From NCBI GenBank assembly GCA_012184525.1, contig WOFQ01000011.1:310001-374000 (forward strand): a stretch of DNA of 64,000 nt, written 5' to 3'. Positions 43,660 to 55,100 of the stretch are shown here, piece by piece. Below the pieces are notes generated by a model that saw only the letters and a list, made by a program, of their open reading frames with translations, did not search any database and had not been told where the DNA came from. Within the stretch, counting starts at the first letter, position 1; the number at the start of each line of letters is the position of its first letter. Source of the DNA: Xenoacremonium recifei. Lineage: Eukaryota; Ascomycota; Sordariomycetes; Hypocreales; Nectriaceae. A program made the position numbers and the translations under genes.

Positions 43660-44042
43660 CGCCGTAGCAGATGTAGATCATAGATGCACGCGAGATGCTG
43701 GTCAGCGACCTGCAATGATATTTTCCATCTTTCTTCACAATTTGAGCCGAACACGAATACTAAGCGAAAGAAATCCATCAGCTTAAGAAAACTAACAATG
43801 TGCAACTGGCTTGCTCGGAGCTATCTTTATTTCCTCACGCCCTTCAAGGGCCATCATTACCCGTCATGCGATAAAAGATGGCAACAAGTCTCAACCAAGC
43901 CTAAAAGCTTCCAACCCCAAGGGGAGTCGACGTCTTGTTTTCAAAAACCCCTTCACTGTATCGAACCCACAAATCCAGGAAGCAAACCAAAATGAGTTGA
44001 TCGCCCTGCAATGCCAGAACTCCAGCAGATTGGCTCATCTCG
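43660..44042. other. Convergent 3' flanks
   Basis: 383 bp between the stop of the esterase gene and the stop of the next minus-strand gene. Nothing notable is seen. Confidence 0.65.
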
Positions 44043-47000
44043 TTAATCGCTTCCGCTCGATGATCGATCCAGAACTCTCCGCACACACGATCGAACCGCT
44101 CGTTTGGCATCAACTGCCCATCTTCGGACCAACCCGCCTTTCTTATCAATCCGAGTTGACGTTCCGTAACGCTCCTTAATGATTCCAACTCCACATCTAC
44201 TAACCGCATCATCGAGGACCAGATAAGATGCCTCACGGCCGCGATTGCTCCCTATGGGACGGCGCCGGCTGTCGTTCTTGCTGACCTTGGTAGTCGAGTC
44301 TCCAGAGCTGCTAGAACGGAGTCGAAGTAATGAGAGCTTTTGCCTCAGACGCCCGCGTTGTCCAAAAGACGATGTTTTGGGTGCCGTACCCAACAACGCA
44401 GTCGTCGTATGTCTGATCGTCGTGGTCGCTCCCGGCTCTGTCTCAACTTTGATCAGAGCAGGTGGATCTAGACCCTCGAACCGATCAGATGCCTGAGACT
44501 TGGGTCTCTCGTTGCATGGAGTTTCATCGATTGGCTGCAAGTTCTCGCCTTGGAATTCGAAATCTGTTGCCTGCTTGAAAATATCTTCGAAACTGACCCT
44601 ATGTGGTGTTATCTCGACCCTCGGGCAACTGCTACGCTTCGAGGAGTCGCACTGTTTCGGCTTCGTCTTCTTGACCATTTTCCCCGATTGAGAGACATCG
44701 GCTCCCAATTTTGTCCGAGAAACCTTCAGCTTGAGCCTTGGGTTGGCCATATTACTCGAGGTTCTTTCGGGGATTTCCTTAGTATCGAGCCGATGTCCAT
44801 CCTGCAGCATAGGAGCGTATGACGTCTTTTTCCTGAGTTTAAGCTTGGGGGGATTGGACCGAGAAGAAGATCCCTGAGCTTCTGGGTTTTTATTTCCAGT
44901 GCGGCTGTTAGATACCGGTTGACTCATGTCTCTCTGTCGTTCCTTACCCAGAATGGGTTTCGCAGGACTGGTAAAAAGAAGCTCTGTTGGAACCTCCGTG
45001 TCGATAGAGCTTTCATCTGGAGATTCGCAGATTGGACCTCTGTGATCTGGCAGGGGTGGCAACGTCTTCATGATATGCGAGATGCTGTTACTCAGCCTCA
45101 GGTTTCCAGCTGCAGAAATAGGTTTTGGAGAGAGGATTTGAGTCTTATCTTCAGTCTTGGCAAATTCCATGATGGCACCTTGCGAGACTTCTGGTTCAGC
45201 AGTGACGATACGTGTGGCCGCTAGATTCCGACGGTGGCCTTTGTGAAATGGACGGTTTCCTGTGTCAATGAGTCTCCGACATGGTTGACTGGTGAGGTCT
45301 GGAGCATCCACTGCAGGCGGAGGCTTGACGTTTTGCAGGTTCAAGTTTCCTTCACTAGAAATCTCAGTGGTCTCGTCACGACACTTGTGCTCATCTCCAT
45401 TTTTCTATAACGGAGGCTTTGCAAGCTTGTCGACAGAAGTCATGATGGAAGCAAACTCTGTGAGTGCCGGATCCAGAGAAGAACGAAGTCTTGTTAGACT
45501 GGACTGCGAAGATTTTTTGTTGGGAAGACCAGCGAAGTCGGGTTTAAATTTCAGTGTTTTGGATCGACGCCAGATATTTTGAGCAGGAATTCTCAAACTT
45601 TTCGAGACAGCGGTAGACCTCTGGGGCATCGAGAAGTTGATATGGTCTTGACCACTATACCCCTGAGTGGGTGGAGCCGAACTTGAATCTTCTCTTCTTG
45701 GCCGTTGGGGGATACTCTGATCGTCTGCTTCAAGAGGATCTTCTTCAAATAGGATTGAAGGTGCTTTGGAGTCTGAAACACATTGATCATCTTCGTTTTG
45801 GGGGTCCTGAGAGCTGGCTGATTGTTTGTCAAGTTGGCCAACATCTAGGATCTCGTCCATTGCTTGGACCGGACCATTACTTGAAAGACGATCATCTTGT
45901 ATCTTGTTAGCACAATTCTCGATTTTGAAGACTTCTCCTACCTTCCAAACACTGGACCTGGGTTCGCTCATCGGATTCTTGCCGCACTTCTGCGCCGTCT
46001 AAGTGAGCTTGGTCATCATCTCGAAGCACCAAGGGGCGTCGAAAACTTCTCGCTCGCTGGGGAATTGGACATATTGGGGAGCCGATGTCGAAATCCGAAG
46101 GGGGCTTATTTTCAAACTCTTCGGTATAGTCGTAGTAGAATGACCCCGGGGAACAAAGATTGGGAACCGTTGCGCTTGGAGGAATAGGCCTTTGGTACAT
46201 CTCCACGATTGATGTGAGGCTCGATGATCGATTGCTCTGATCGACGGGGACTCCAGGTTGTTGATAGGGCGATGGCCGTGGTGTTGGCCTCGGTGTCCAA
46301 GAATGCGAAGAACTTGGTGTTCGGACTGGTGTTCGAGCGCGGGTTGATCCAGGCCCTTGGGTCCAAGGTGTAACAGGAGCTCGTGAAGGAAGAGAGGATG
46401 TTGACCGGTTCAAGTCGGACCTCAAAGAAAGGGGCGGTTTCCTGAGGCCTTGTATGGGCATGGGTCGGAAAGGGCCATGAACCGTTCGCTACCATCTCGT
46501 CAGTTAAAGGACCCGCAGGCTATCATTAGAGGGTGGCCAACCGGCGAGGCTCGGTCAAGTTCAACCATTCTAGTGTAATCGATGACTCCGTTTTCTGTCA
46601 TTGCAGGGGAAGCAGCCCGGATGCCTGGGCGTTTAAGCCGAGTAGGATATGGATATGGCGACCGAGGCCGCTGCAATCCATGACTGCTAGGGAGGCTCTG
46701 CAAAGTACCTGATGACTTTTGACTTGGGAACTGTCTTGAACTGCAAGTCGTCATGGAGTATGATCTTTGGCCGTCATCAAGATATGGGGAGAAGGATCGA
46801 GAATACGATCGCTGCGTCGAAGAGCCATAGAGCGAGATGATCTCAGAGGTGGTATCTCGATAAGAAGGTAGCCTCTTTCGGTCGTCCTGAACATAACCAT
46901 CGTCCGTGCCTCTTGACCGCGGTCGTGAAAGCAAACTTTCATCACCGAAAGGCGCTCGTGATTGTGGTGAGCGATGATAAGTCATTGATGGGCCTGCGGG

Positions 47001-47228
47001 CTTGATGGAAAAAATCCCGATATCCCCGGTTTCAGTGGTCGTTTTGAGCATGCTCTCGAGCGGCCCAGGCGAGCGCAGCATGTTGGAGGTATCATTGATC
47101 CTTCGTAACGGCCGTCGCTGCGGATGCGGACGGGGATAAGCAGAGTAGTTCGGTTTGCCGTGCGCCCGATATGTGCTGTTCAGAGAGGTTTGGCTCGTGG
47201 ATCTCTGCCGAGACTGATGAAGATCCAT
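44043..47228 (-). CDS. Large disordered protein of unknown function
   Basis: Four exons (46542-47228, 45942-46488, 45412-45895, 44043-45354) with introns of 53, 46 and 57 nt join in frame to 1009 aa; single-frame inspection shows only separate pieces. The start MDLHQSRQRSTSQTSLN at 47228 is chosen; a start 23 codons upstream (47297) is possible. Most of the protein is rich in Ser, Pro and Arg, with PRPHPQRRPLRR, TPRPTPRPSPYQQP and many SP/TP sites, suggesting phosphorylation. Lys/Arg tracts (PKLKLRKKT near 735, NPRLKLKVSRTK near 770) and a basic C-terminal segment (GGLVRRWAVDAKRAVRSCVRRVL) suggest nucleic-acid or membrane contacts. I see no known domain. The third intron has a weak GTTATA donor, but it alone keeps the frame. 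Confidence 0.75.
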
Positions 47229-49069
47229 GAGGCCGAGATGCCACAAGGCAAGTACGAAACAATAAGAAACTTGATAATACAGCCGAAGAGAAAACAAATA
47301 CTAGAATGAGGTTTCAACTTTGAAAGGCAACGAGACTGGAGCTCAAGACTGGAGCTGAGTGATGGAAACCCGACTGGAGGCCTTCTCAACTGGATGCTTC
47401 CTCTCATCTTCACCGCTGAGGGTGAAGGCACTTGATGAGAGGTTGGCAGATGTAAAATTATCGTGAGGCAGAGGGGTGCGGTGGTGATTGGGTGATCAGT
47501 GTTTTGAGGGAAAGAGCTGGGACGTGACTGCCGTTCGTTTAGCAGATTTGGCGACTTCCAAGTTACATCCCACCTGCATTTTAGGAGATACTAAAGTGAG
47601 ATAGACGATGAAGTTCCTTCCCATTGCTCTGCCTCCTAAACTGAATGCCTGCGATACTTACTCGCCTATCGAGCCGCGAGTTCCGAAGTAGACAGGACAG
47701 ACGGGAAGAATTCGTGCGCTGGGTTTAAGAACGGAAAGCCCAGGCATCTGATAATGCAGGCGCCTTGCAGACGAGATTTCACTTCAAGGCAGGTGCTCAG
47801 GCAAGGTACCTACCGTAACAGAAAGATGTATCATCAGGTTGAGCCTGAGGCATCTGAGGCCCGTGACCTGTGAGCACTTGCTCCTGGTATATCATGGCTA
47901 AGGTAGCACTTGACTCGTACATCAAGCAGCCTCGACTTTCTGTTGAGCCTCATCAGAACTGCCGGACGTCATTCTCATTCTTCAACCTCTCCAGAGCAGT
48001 GCAGTCCTAAAACAGTGTCATTGGCCGAGACATTGAGCGTGTCCCGGCCCAGTTAACTTGCTGGTCGCCAGGGAGCAATGGAGCAGCAAGGGAGTGCCAC
48101 GTTTCTTTGCATTCCACAGCATCTGCGCCCAGCCGCCCTGGGACTGTCTCCCAGGAACAGCCATCGTCTCAGACAACGCCGGCAGTCTCCAGTATCGGCG
48201 CTGCAGACCCCTCGTTCTCCATGACTCACGTGCACCAGGATGACAGACGAGAATTCCTCTGCCCTCGGGCGACGTCGGCACAGATCCATCGAGTCACAAC
48301 CACAATTTCCTTTTTGACCAGCCCGTGATCCGCACGCTGCACGGCCGTTGCCCAAAGCAGTCGACGACCCCAGTGGCGATCGAAACGAGTCCCCGGATAA
48401 CCTCGTGATCCCCTCTCTCGGCAGCAATGGGGGGCCATGGTGGGCACAGGGAGGACCCCTCTCCTTGATGATTCCGAGCACCGACTTCAAGGTTTAATTA
48501 AGCCGGGTGGCTCTTCTCGAAGACGTTCCCATCGTTCCCACCGGCTAGCGCCCGATGTGGCTTGCACCATCGTCGACGGTGGCTCAGGATTTTGCGTCCT
48601 TGTGGTCTCCTTGTGTTCGGCAACAGGCCTTCTGCTCCAATTCCACTGGTCACCGTCTTGGCTCTGGGCCCCCCCCCCCCATGCCCACACATGGCCGGGG
48701 CAGTCCACTTGGCTCTGGGCTAGCCAGAACTCACACGAGCTTGTTGAACTCTAGCAATCTAGTCAGGGGTCAACCGTACGCCGTTCCGCTCTACCTTGAA
48801 GAACTAATGCGAAGCACATGTCTAACTGAGGCCTGTCATGAAAAAGGGCCCTCTTCCCCGGCTCCTGTCAAAGTCATAAATTCATGCAGCACCGAGACCC
48901 TGGGTTTTCTTAAATGTGAGATTTTCCGCTGCTCTTGAACTCTGAGTATCGTGTCTCTCTTCGTTTCTCGCCCCTCACCCCTCGCCTTACATCAGGAACC
49001 CCCACCGTCACCAGACATTTCTCGAAAACCTGGTTCTCTGGCATTCCTCTGTCTCACGGCACAGCAGCC
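47229..49069. other. 1.8-kb divergent spacer
   Basis: No gene is supported. A run of 12 C lies at 48669-48680. Overlapping frames on both strands at 48000-48900 have no common codon pattern and no recognisable domains. It should hold the promoters of the two flanking, divergently transcribed genes. Confidence 0.6.
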
Positions 49070-49612
49070 ATGGCGTCCCGAAAGCCCGATCTCAAGGTTC
49101 CCATCCCAGCGAGGGAACCAGGAGAGTTCTCTCGTTCTACCACCTCCCTTCGAAGCCCGCGCTTCATCGAGGACTTTGACGCGCCCTTCTCAGAAGCCCT
49201 CGTCAACAGTTCGCGGATAACTCTCGCCACCACAGAACTCACCTGGCCCTCAACATCCACCACTTCGCGCACGAGCTTTGGCGAGGATACCAACCGACGG
49301 CCCATGACGATGAACCCAGACTCGCCTCTAAGATGGCAAGATGCGTCATGGGACGCGGATTCCAAGAGGTCCAGTGTCAACGAGAGGGTTCGCGAATGGG
49401 CCAAGAAGTCCATTGCTGCGCTGCGCAACAAACCTGAGCCCAGAGATGGCTACTTCGACACGCTTCGGAGCCGTCGCAAGAGCAGCGTCGTCGTGACGCC
49501 CTCATCAGGCCAAATCACCCCCAATGATCCCGACGGTCCCTCACCGACCGAATCCTCGTATTCCCAAGCGATAGTTTCCATCGCTGAGATACAAGGGTCA
49601 CCGAAGAAATAA
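49070..49612 (+). CDS. Small Ser/Arg-rich protein of unknown function
   Basis: A single-exon, 180-aa protein, MASRKPDLKVPIPAREPGEF. It is rich in Ser, Thr, Pro and Arg, with no signal peptide or membrane segment. A possibly helical central part (about 108-128: RSSVNERVREWAKKSIAALRN) is the best candidate for a conserved core; the tail has SP/TP sites. The ATG context (CAGCCATGG) is optimal, and the codon use is consistent throughout. A longer in-frame start at 48935 would add 45 residues unlike the rest, so I prefer 49070. Function is unknown. Confidence 0.65.
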   Translation: MASRKPDLKVPIPAREPGEFSRSTTSLRSPRFIEDFDAPFSEALVNSSRITLATTELTWPSTSTTSRTSFGEDTNRRPMTMNPDSPLRWQDASWDADSKRSSVNERVREWAKKSIAALRNKPEPRDGYFDTLRSRRKSSVVVTPSSGQITPNDPDGPSPTESSYSQAIVSIAEIQGSPKK

Positions 49613-49798
49613 AAAAAAACTCAATGCGTCCTCCTGACGGAGTACGGGAACTCACGACTGTATGTAATGGATCTGGGACGGCACGGGACTTAAGCCATTG
49701 ACGCCACGACGGCACGAGGCGTTTGGGATAATTTAGGGTTTGCTAGGGAACTCAAGGATTGGATAATGTGATGAATATTGCGATTAGGTAGACGTGGT

Positions 49799-51595
49799 TT
49801 AGAACACACCACCACCAATGATGAAAAGACGTTCTTCCTCCCTCTTGGCCCATTGTATGATCTTGTTTGCGCCTTGTGCCATGATGCTTCTCGTCACGTT
49901 GGGCCCAGCCACGCAGTAGAACTCGAAGACCGGTGTGATCCACGCCAGCGATGTCACATCTTCATTCACACAATGCAACACCTTAAGGTGCGAGTGTTTC
50001 GCATGGATCGACGCATGGAGTTCGTGGTAGACGGTCATGAGCCGCCGTCGCTCGACCAATTCTGAGAACGCCGGGTCTAGGGACGCCATGCAGAACTGTA
50101 CGTTCGCCCGTGACTTGTACAGGAAATGGCTGACTGGGCTTCCCGAGGCAATGTCGGCGACCATCGGCCGGCCTAGCCGAGCGGCATTCTGGATGATGGC
50201 AAGACTGCCGTTCTTTGCCAGCTGCTTCGCGACGTCGTCTCGCATCTGCTTGAGCTCGTAGAAGCTCTCGCGATCGGCACTGATGAGAATCATGGCAATC
50301 TCTTCGCCCGTAGACCGACCCGCGGCGTCTGCTGCTGAAGGTGCCTGCTCCCCCTCGGCGCCGCCTCCAAAGAAGCTCACATACATGTAGAGATAACCTT
50401 TGTTGTTGAACGAGGGGAGACATAGGGGTATCCAATTCTCCCCGCCCCCCGCTTTCACTCCGTCGGCTTCAAAGAGCATATTAAATATTAGCTGCAAGTC
50501 GCTTGGGTGGAGCGAGTGCCGTCGTGGTCTGATGACACTGACGAGCTTTCCGCCCGCGACGATGAGCCCGTATAGGAGCTTTTCGGTTCGTTGTTTCAGA
50601 AACGTGTTGTTGATAGAGTGCCGTTGTGACTTTCTAAGTTTCAAGCACTCTAGAGATCCCAATAACGCCGAAGCAGAGCCCTTGGTGAAGTTGTCTGCGA
50701 GCGACGATAGCAGGGTTTCGGTGCCCTGCAGAGGTTTTCGTAGGTCTGTAGACGGGCGATGAACAAATATGTTGGTTAACGTAGGAAGAGTAAGAGTTGA
50801 TAGGATCTGCATGTAGAGGGCTTCTAGCTGGGCTCGGAGCTGTGAGTCGCTCTCGCCGAGCTTGCTGATGGCCACGAAATAGAGAGGGCCTTGTATCGAG
50901 ATGACAAACCGGGCGTTTCCCGCCGAGAATGCCTGGAGAGGGTTTTTGGCCTCCTCATAGAATGATATAATGGTTTGTACGACGCCCATGGAAGAGTTGA
51001 TTAGGCTGAGATCTCCATGCCGGCTCCAGATCGGCTTCCCTGCCGATGAGAGGATCATATAATGCTTCAGCTTGGACTTCCACAAGCTCAATCGTTCGTC
51101 GTCTCGAAAGTCTTCACCTTCCTCGGGGAGAGCATTAAATTCCTGATCGAAGTCCGCGAGTCTATCGTCGGCTGCTATTCGTGATTTCTCGAATGGTTGG
51201 ACCGTAGCAGATTGGGCCCGGAGCAGGTTCCAGGCTGGGCTCCTCTTGTGCAGCTCCCCTGCTAGGAGACTGGCAATGTCGCCGGCAGGTCGCATGGTTG
51301 GCGCGAAACTCATGACGCTTGCAGATTCGTCGGCCTCGCCATTGACGCTATCTACATGGCGGTTTGGCGTAGTATGCCCGCTGTCGATTTCGCTCGGGAT
51401 CGCGTCCGGGCCTGGCGTCGGGAACGTCCCTCGAGATCCATCGGGGAACGAAAGAGTCTGGATTTCGACAGGAGTGACGGCTGTCGTGGCTTGCGCCTGT
51501 AGTGACTTCGCATCGGGGGCGGTGTTCGTAGACGGTCGCGGGGGGAGAGGGGGCCGATAGTCGCTGCTATCGGGGGACGCCGAATCCGAGGGCAT
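49799..51595 (-). CDS. MON1: Vacuolar fusion protein MON1
   Basis: One uninterrupted frame of 598 aa. The first 140 residues are disordered (Pro/Ser/Thr). The conserved part begins around 155 with LSLWKSKLKHYMILSSAGKPIWSRHGD, followed by the longin-type segments FVISIQGPLYFVAISKLGE, LRAQLEALYMQILSTLT, the IVAGGKLVSVIRPRRHSLHPSDLQLIFNML stretch, and a third module with MILISADRESFYELKQMRD and ending near FEFYCVAGPNVTRS. Mon1 with Ccz1 is the exchange factor that activates Rab7 (Ypt7) on late endosomes, autophagosomes and vacuoles, allowing fusion; in plant-pathogenic fungi it is needed for autophagy and infection. It diverges from DOP1 across 584 bp. Confidence 0.95.
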   Translation of the reverse strand: MPSDSASPDSSDYRPPLPPRPSTNTAPDAKSLQAQATTAVTPVEIQTLSFPDGSRGTFPTPGPDAIPSEIDSGHTTPNRHVDSVNGEADESASVMSFAPTMRPAGDIASLLAGELHKRSPAWNLLRAQSATVQPFEKSRIAADDRLADFDQEFNALPEEGEDFRDDERLSLWKSKLKHYMILSSAGKPIWSRHGDLSLINSSMGVVQTIISFYEEAKNPLQAFSAGNARFVISIQGPLYFVAISKLGESDSQLRAQLEALYMQILSTLTLPTLTNIFVHRPSTDLRKPLQGTETLLSSLADNFTKGSASALLGSLECLKLRKSQRHSINNTFLKQRTEKLLYGLIVAGGKLVSVIRPRRHSLHPSDLQLIFNMLFEADGVKAGGGENWIPLCLPSFNNKGYLYMYVSFFGGGAEGEQAPSAADAAGRSTGEEIAMILISADRESFYELKQMRDDVAKQLAKNGSLAIIQNAARLGRPMVADIASGSPVSHFLYKSRANVQFCMASLDPAFSELVERRRLMTVYHELHASIHAKHSHLKVLHCVNEDVTSLAWITPVFEFYCVAGPNVTRSIMAQGANKIIQWAKREEERLFIIGGGVF

Positions 51596-52179
51596 CGTGA
51601 CGGGCTGCCGAGTCGGCGCACATCCGGCTCAGCGGGGTTCGAGGGAGCAAAGTGTCGTTTTATTGAGCATCCAGGAGCGGGCGACCCTTGGGGAGTAAGC
51701 GCTCTGTTGGGAGGGCCATCATTCCATCATGCCATCGTGGACGTCTGGAGGAAGAAGGTGGACGGCGATGAAAGCCGTTGGAGGAGCGAAAGATGTCGAT
51801 TGTCGGTCGGCCAATGACGCATTGAACCAGCTGGAGGGGCTGCCCGTAGATTGGAGCCTCGCGCGGGAGCCTCAGAGCTGGGGCCAGCTGCCATCCATGT
51901 CGACCCGCCAATCAGCAGCCAGAATTAATCCCCACTGGAGGTCTTCCAGGCACCTCCAAGGCCCTGTTCCAGGGGAAGCTCCCCCATGGCTACAGCAGGT
52001 ACAGCGTCGAGGCAACGTAGCCCTTATGAGGCGTCGTAATTCAGCCTCCTCCTCCACCACCATCTCACGGCCACCCAACTTCCTGGCTTCAAGCCATGCA
52101 ACCTGGCTTCGTCGCCCCCAACCGGAGAGCTTCATGTGCTCTTGCCCCTCCTCGCCCCCGAACCGCATAGTCCTCCGCC
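51596..52179. promoter_or_regulatory. Divergent promoter, MON1 and DOP1
   Basis: 584 bp shared by two endomembrane-traffic genes. CCAAT boxes are present at 51811-51815 and 51908-51912. No TATA box is obvious, as is usual for housekeeping genes. Confidence 0.4.
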
Positions 52180-55100
52180 ATGGCTCTTGAGCCCGGACCG
52201 GGACGGCGATCTGTCTCCCCCGAGAGCTCGGGCAGGGAGTCGCCCATACCACGACAATGGAGGAATCAACTAGGAGGAGGTACAATGCCAGCCTGTACTC
52301 AACTATTGGAAATGTTGGTCGCTTACATGCTCTGAGTAGAGGAGGTTCCCGTTAAAGACAAGCACTATCGTAAATATGCCCATGGCGTCGACCGCGCGCT
52401 CGTCTTATTCGAAACGGCCTTGGAGGAGTGGGCAGACTATATATCGTTCCTGAATCGGTTACTGAAGGTCTGGAGCTCCGCAAAGCATTCATGAGCGAAG
52501 TACATATGCTGATAGCAAATGTCCAGTCTCTCCAAGCACGCCCGAAATCGATCGCGACGATTCCCGCCAAGGCAACGGTTGCGAAACGCCTTTCGCAATG
52601 CCTCAACCCCTCGCTGCCTTCTGGCGTTCACCAGAAAGCACTGGAGGTGTATAACTACATATTTTCAGTCATTGGAAAAGATGGATTGTCGAGAGATCTT
52701 CCCTTGTACCTCCCAGGTCTAGCAACGACGCTGTCCTTCGCATCCCTCTCCGTCCGATCGCCGTACCTCGACCTCCTCGAGCAACATTTCTTAGGCTTGA
52801 ATCCAAGATCTCTAAGACCCGCCATGAAGTCCATTATCCTCGCGTTGCTACCCGGGCTGGAGGAAGAAACGAGCGAGGATTTTGAACGCACTTTCCGCCT
52901 GCTTGAGAGCTTCAAGCAAGCTATCCGACCTTCCCACAGCGAGGCACTGACCGAGCGCCACTCATACGGCGATGACTTCTTCTGGCAATGCTTCTTCTTG
53001 GCTTCCATCACCAGCCAAACTCGTCGATCCGGTGCCCTCGCCTATCTTGTCCGATGTCTTCCTCCCCTGGGTCCGGCTTCGGGGGCTACGAAGGCCAAGG
53101 GCGATGACGAAGAACTCAAAGAGAAGCTCGCCAGTATTGTAGCCAGCCCCGAGCCAGGACTGTTGCTTCGGTGTTTTGCCAGCGGGCTTTCTGATGAGCA
53201 GCTCCTCATCCAGCGTGGATTCTTGGATCTCCTCGTTTCCCATCTACCCCTGAACTCAAAAGTCATCCAGACCAAAGTGAAGCCAGGAGATCTTGAGCTT
53301 CTCTTGACGGCAGCAGTCGGTGTGGTGACACGCCGCGATATGAGTCTAAATCGACGGTTATGGGCGTGGCTTCTCGGTCCTGATCCGCCAGCCACTGAAA
53401 CCGACAGTGTATCCGATGCGCCGCTGAGTCCCTCCGAGCATCAGCAGGCTTACTTCTCATCCCGCACGAGCTTCTTCGAGGAGTTTGGCCTCCAACCGCT
53501 AACTCGCGCTCTTCTGAACATGATTAAAGGCAACCCTCAAACCAGTGCCGTCGAGAGAGCCCGGCCCTATAGAGTATGCCTTTCGCTGATGGATCGATGG
53601 GAAATCGGGGGGCTCGTAGTACCCGAGGTATTCCTCCCCATCGTGGAGAGCGTGCGCGCTTTCAAAGACCGGGCATCGACCAAGGCCGAGTTCACCGAAG
53701 TTTTACGCAGTGCAAGTGTCTTTTTCGACGGCATAGAAAGCGGCCTCATTTACGGAGAAGTCGTTGGGCTCTTAGCACAAGCCATCGGCCCGGGAAACCT
53801 TACCACTCCAGAGCGAAGCGATCGACTTTCTCTGATCACCTTCATTCTAACCAACTTCAACGTGCGTGAAGAGGAAATGATAACAATCCATGCCCCCCTG
53901 TGCTGTCTGGCAGCGCTCTCTATGCTAGAAGACTCGCAAGAACGCCATATTACAAACACCAATGGGGGATTACAAATGTCTCTTCCAGATGATGTGCTCA
54001 ACGTTGCTATAGGGCTCCTAGATCTCGTTCCTGAAAGGGCGTTCCCTGAGAAGCTTCCCGAAAACGCGAAACGCAAAAATGGGGCCGATGTGCTCGGTTC
54101 TGTTCCGAATATGGAGTTGCTGAAGAAAATACGGTCATTTTATGTCAACGACCAGGGAAGTGTTGAGGCCTCACCACCTCCATTCGACCCTGTCGAAATT
54201 GGCCATCTACTGTTGCGAAAGGCAGTTCAGTTTGTGTGCAACAAGCCCAGTGATTCGAAAACTGAAGCCGATCTTGGCATCCGAATTCGCACTCTCATTC
54301 TCATTCTCCAAAAGGTTCCCGTCGCTTATAGACTTGATGTTGAACAGCTTCTGTCTTACCTACAAGAACGACTGGAGCAACCCGCCCCCATCCCATTTCC
54401 CGACTTCTCCTCAATACTGCAACTTTCAACTCAACTATTCAATGCCGAGAGAGTTTCAACCGCTCAATTATCCGAATTAGTGGTTCCTTTGGTTGGACAT
54501 GCATGGTGTTATCTGTCCGCTTCTGAGCCAAAATATCATGTCGAGGCCGTTCGGAGCTTGTGGCAATTACAGACGGCATTGACCCCGTCTAGCCGTGACA
54601 TCGAAGCGGCACTGTCAGGACTCATCGTATCTCCAGACTCGAGTTATCAGCATGGTCTGGAGCCGATTGACACTGGCAGGACTTTCGGCGTTCTATGGTC
54701 ACATTCTTTGCAGGACAATGCGTCTGGCTCCGAACGCCGAGGCTCCAAAACGCCAATGCTCGAATTCCGGCATCTTCCCAGACTTTCGGGGACTGATAAT
54801 TACGAAGTCATGTTGACGCAACCTTTGTTTCTCATTCTCGATGCGTTGCAAGACGATAGGACTCACCTCTTCATGACTGTCAAATCATGGCTCAACAACA
54901 TGGTTGGCATTGACAGGTAAACTAACTTCTTCCCCATAAAGCTTCCACAAAATTGACTTCTTCAGGCTATTTTTGGTGTTTGTCAACAAGCTGGTTGAGA
55001 TTCCTTTCATTCGTGAATTGGTCGACAACGTCAACAGTGAGAAATCACACCCGGAAGATGCGATCTTCTCCGAGGACGAAGACCTAGACCTGTGTCTATA

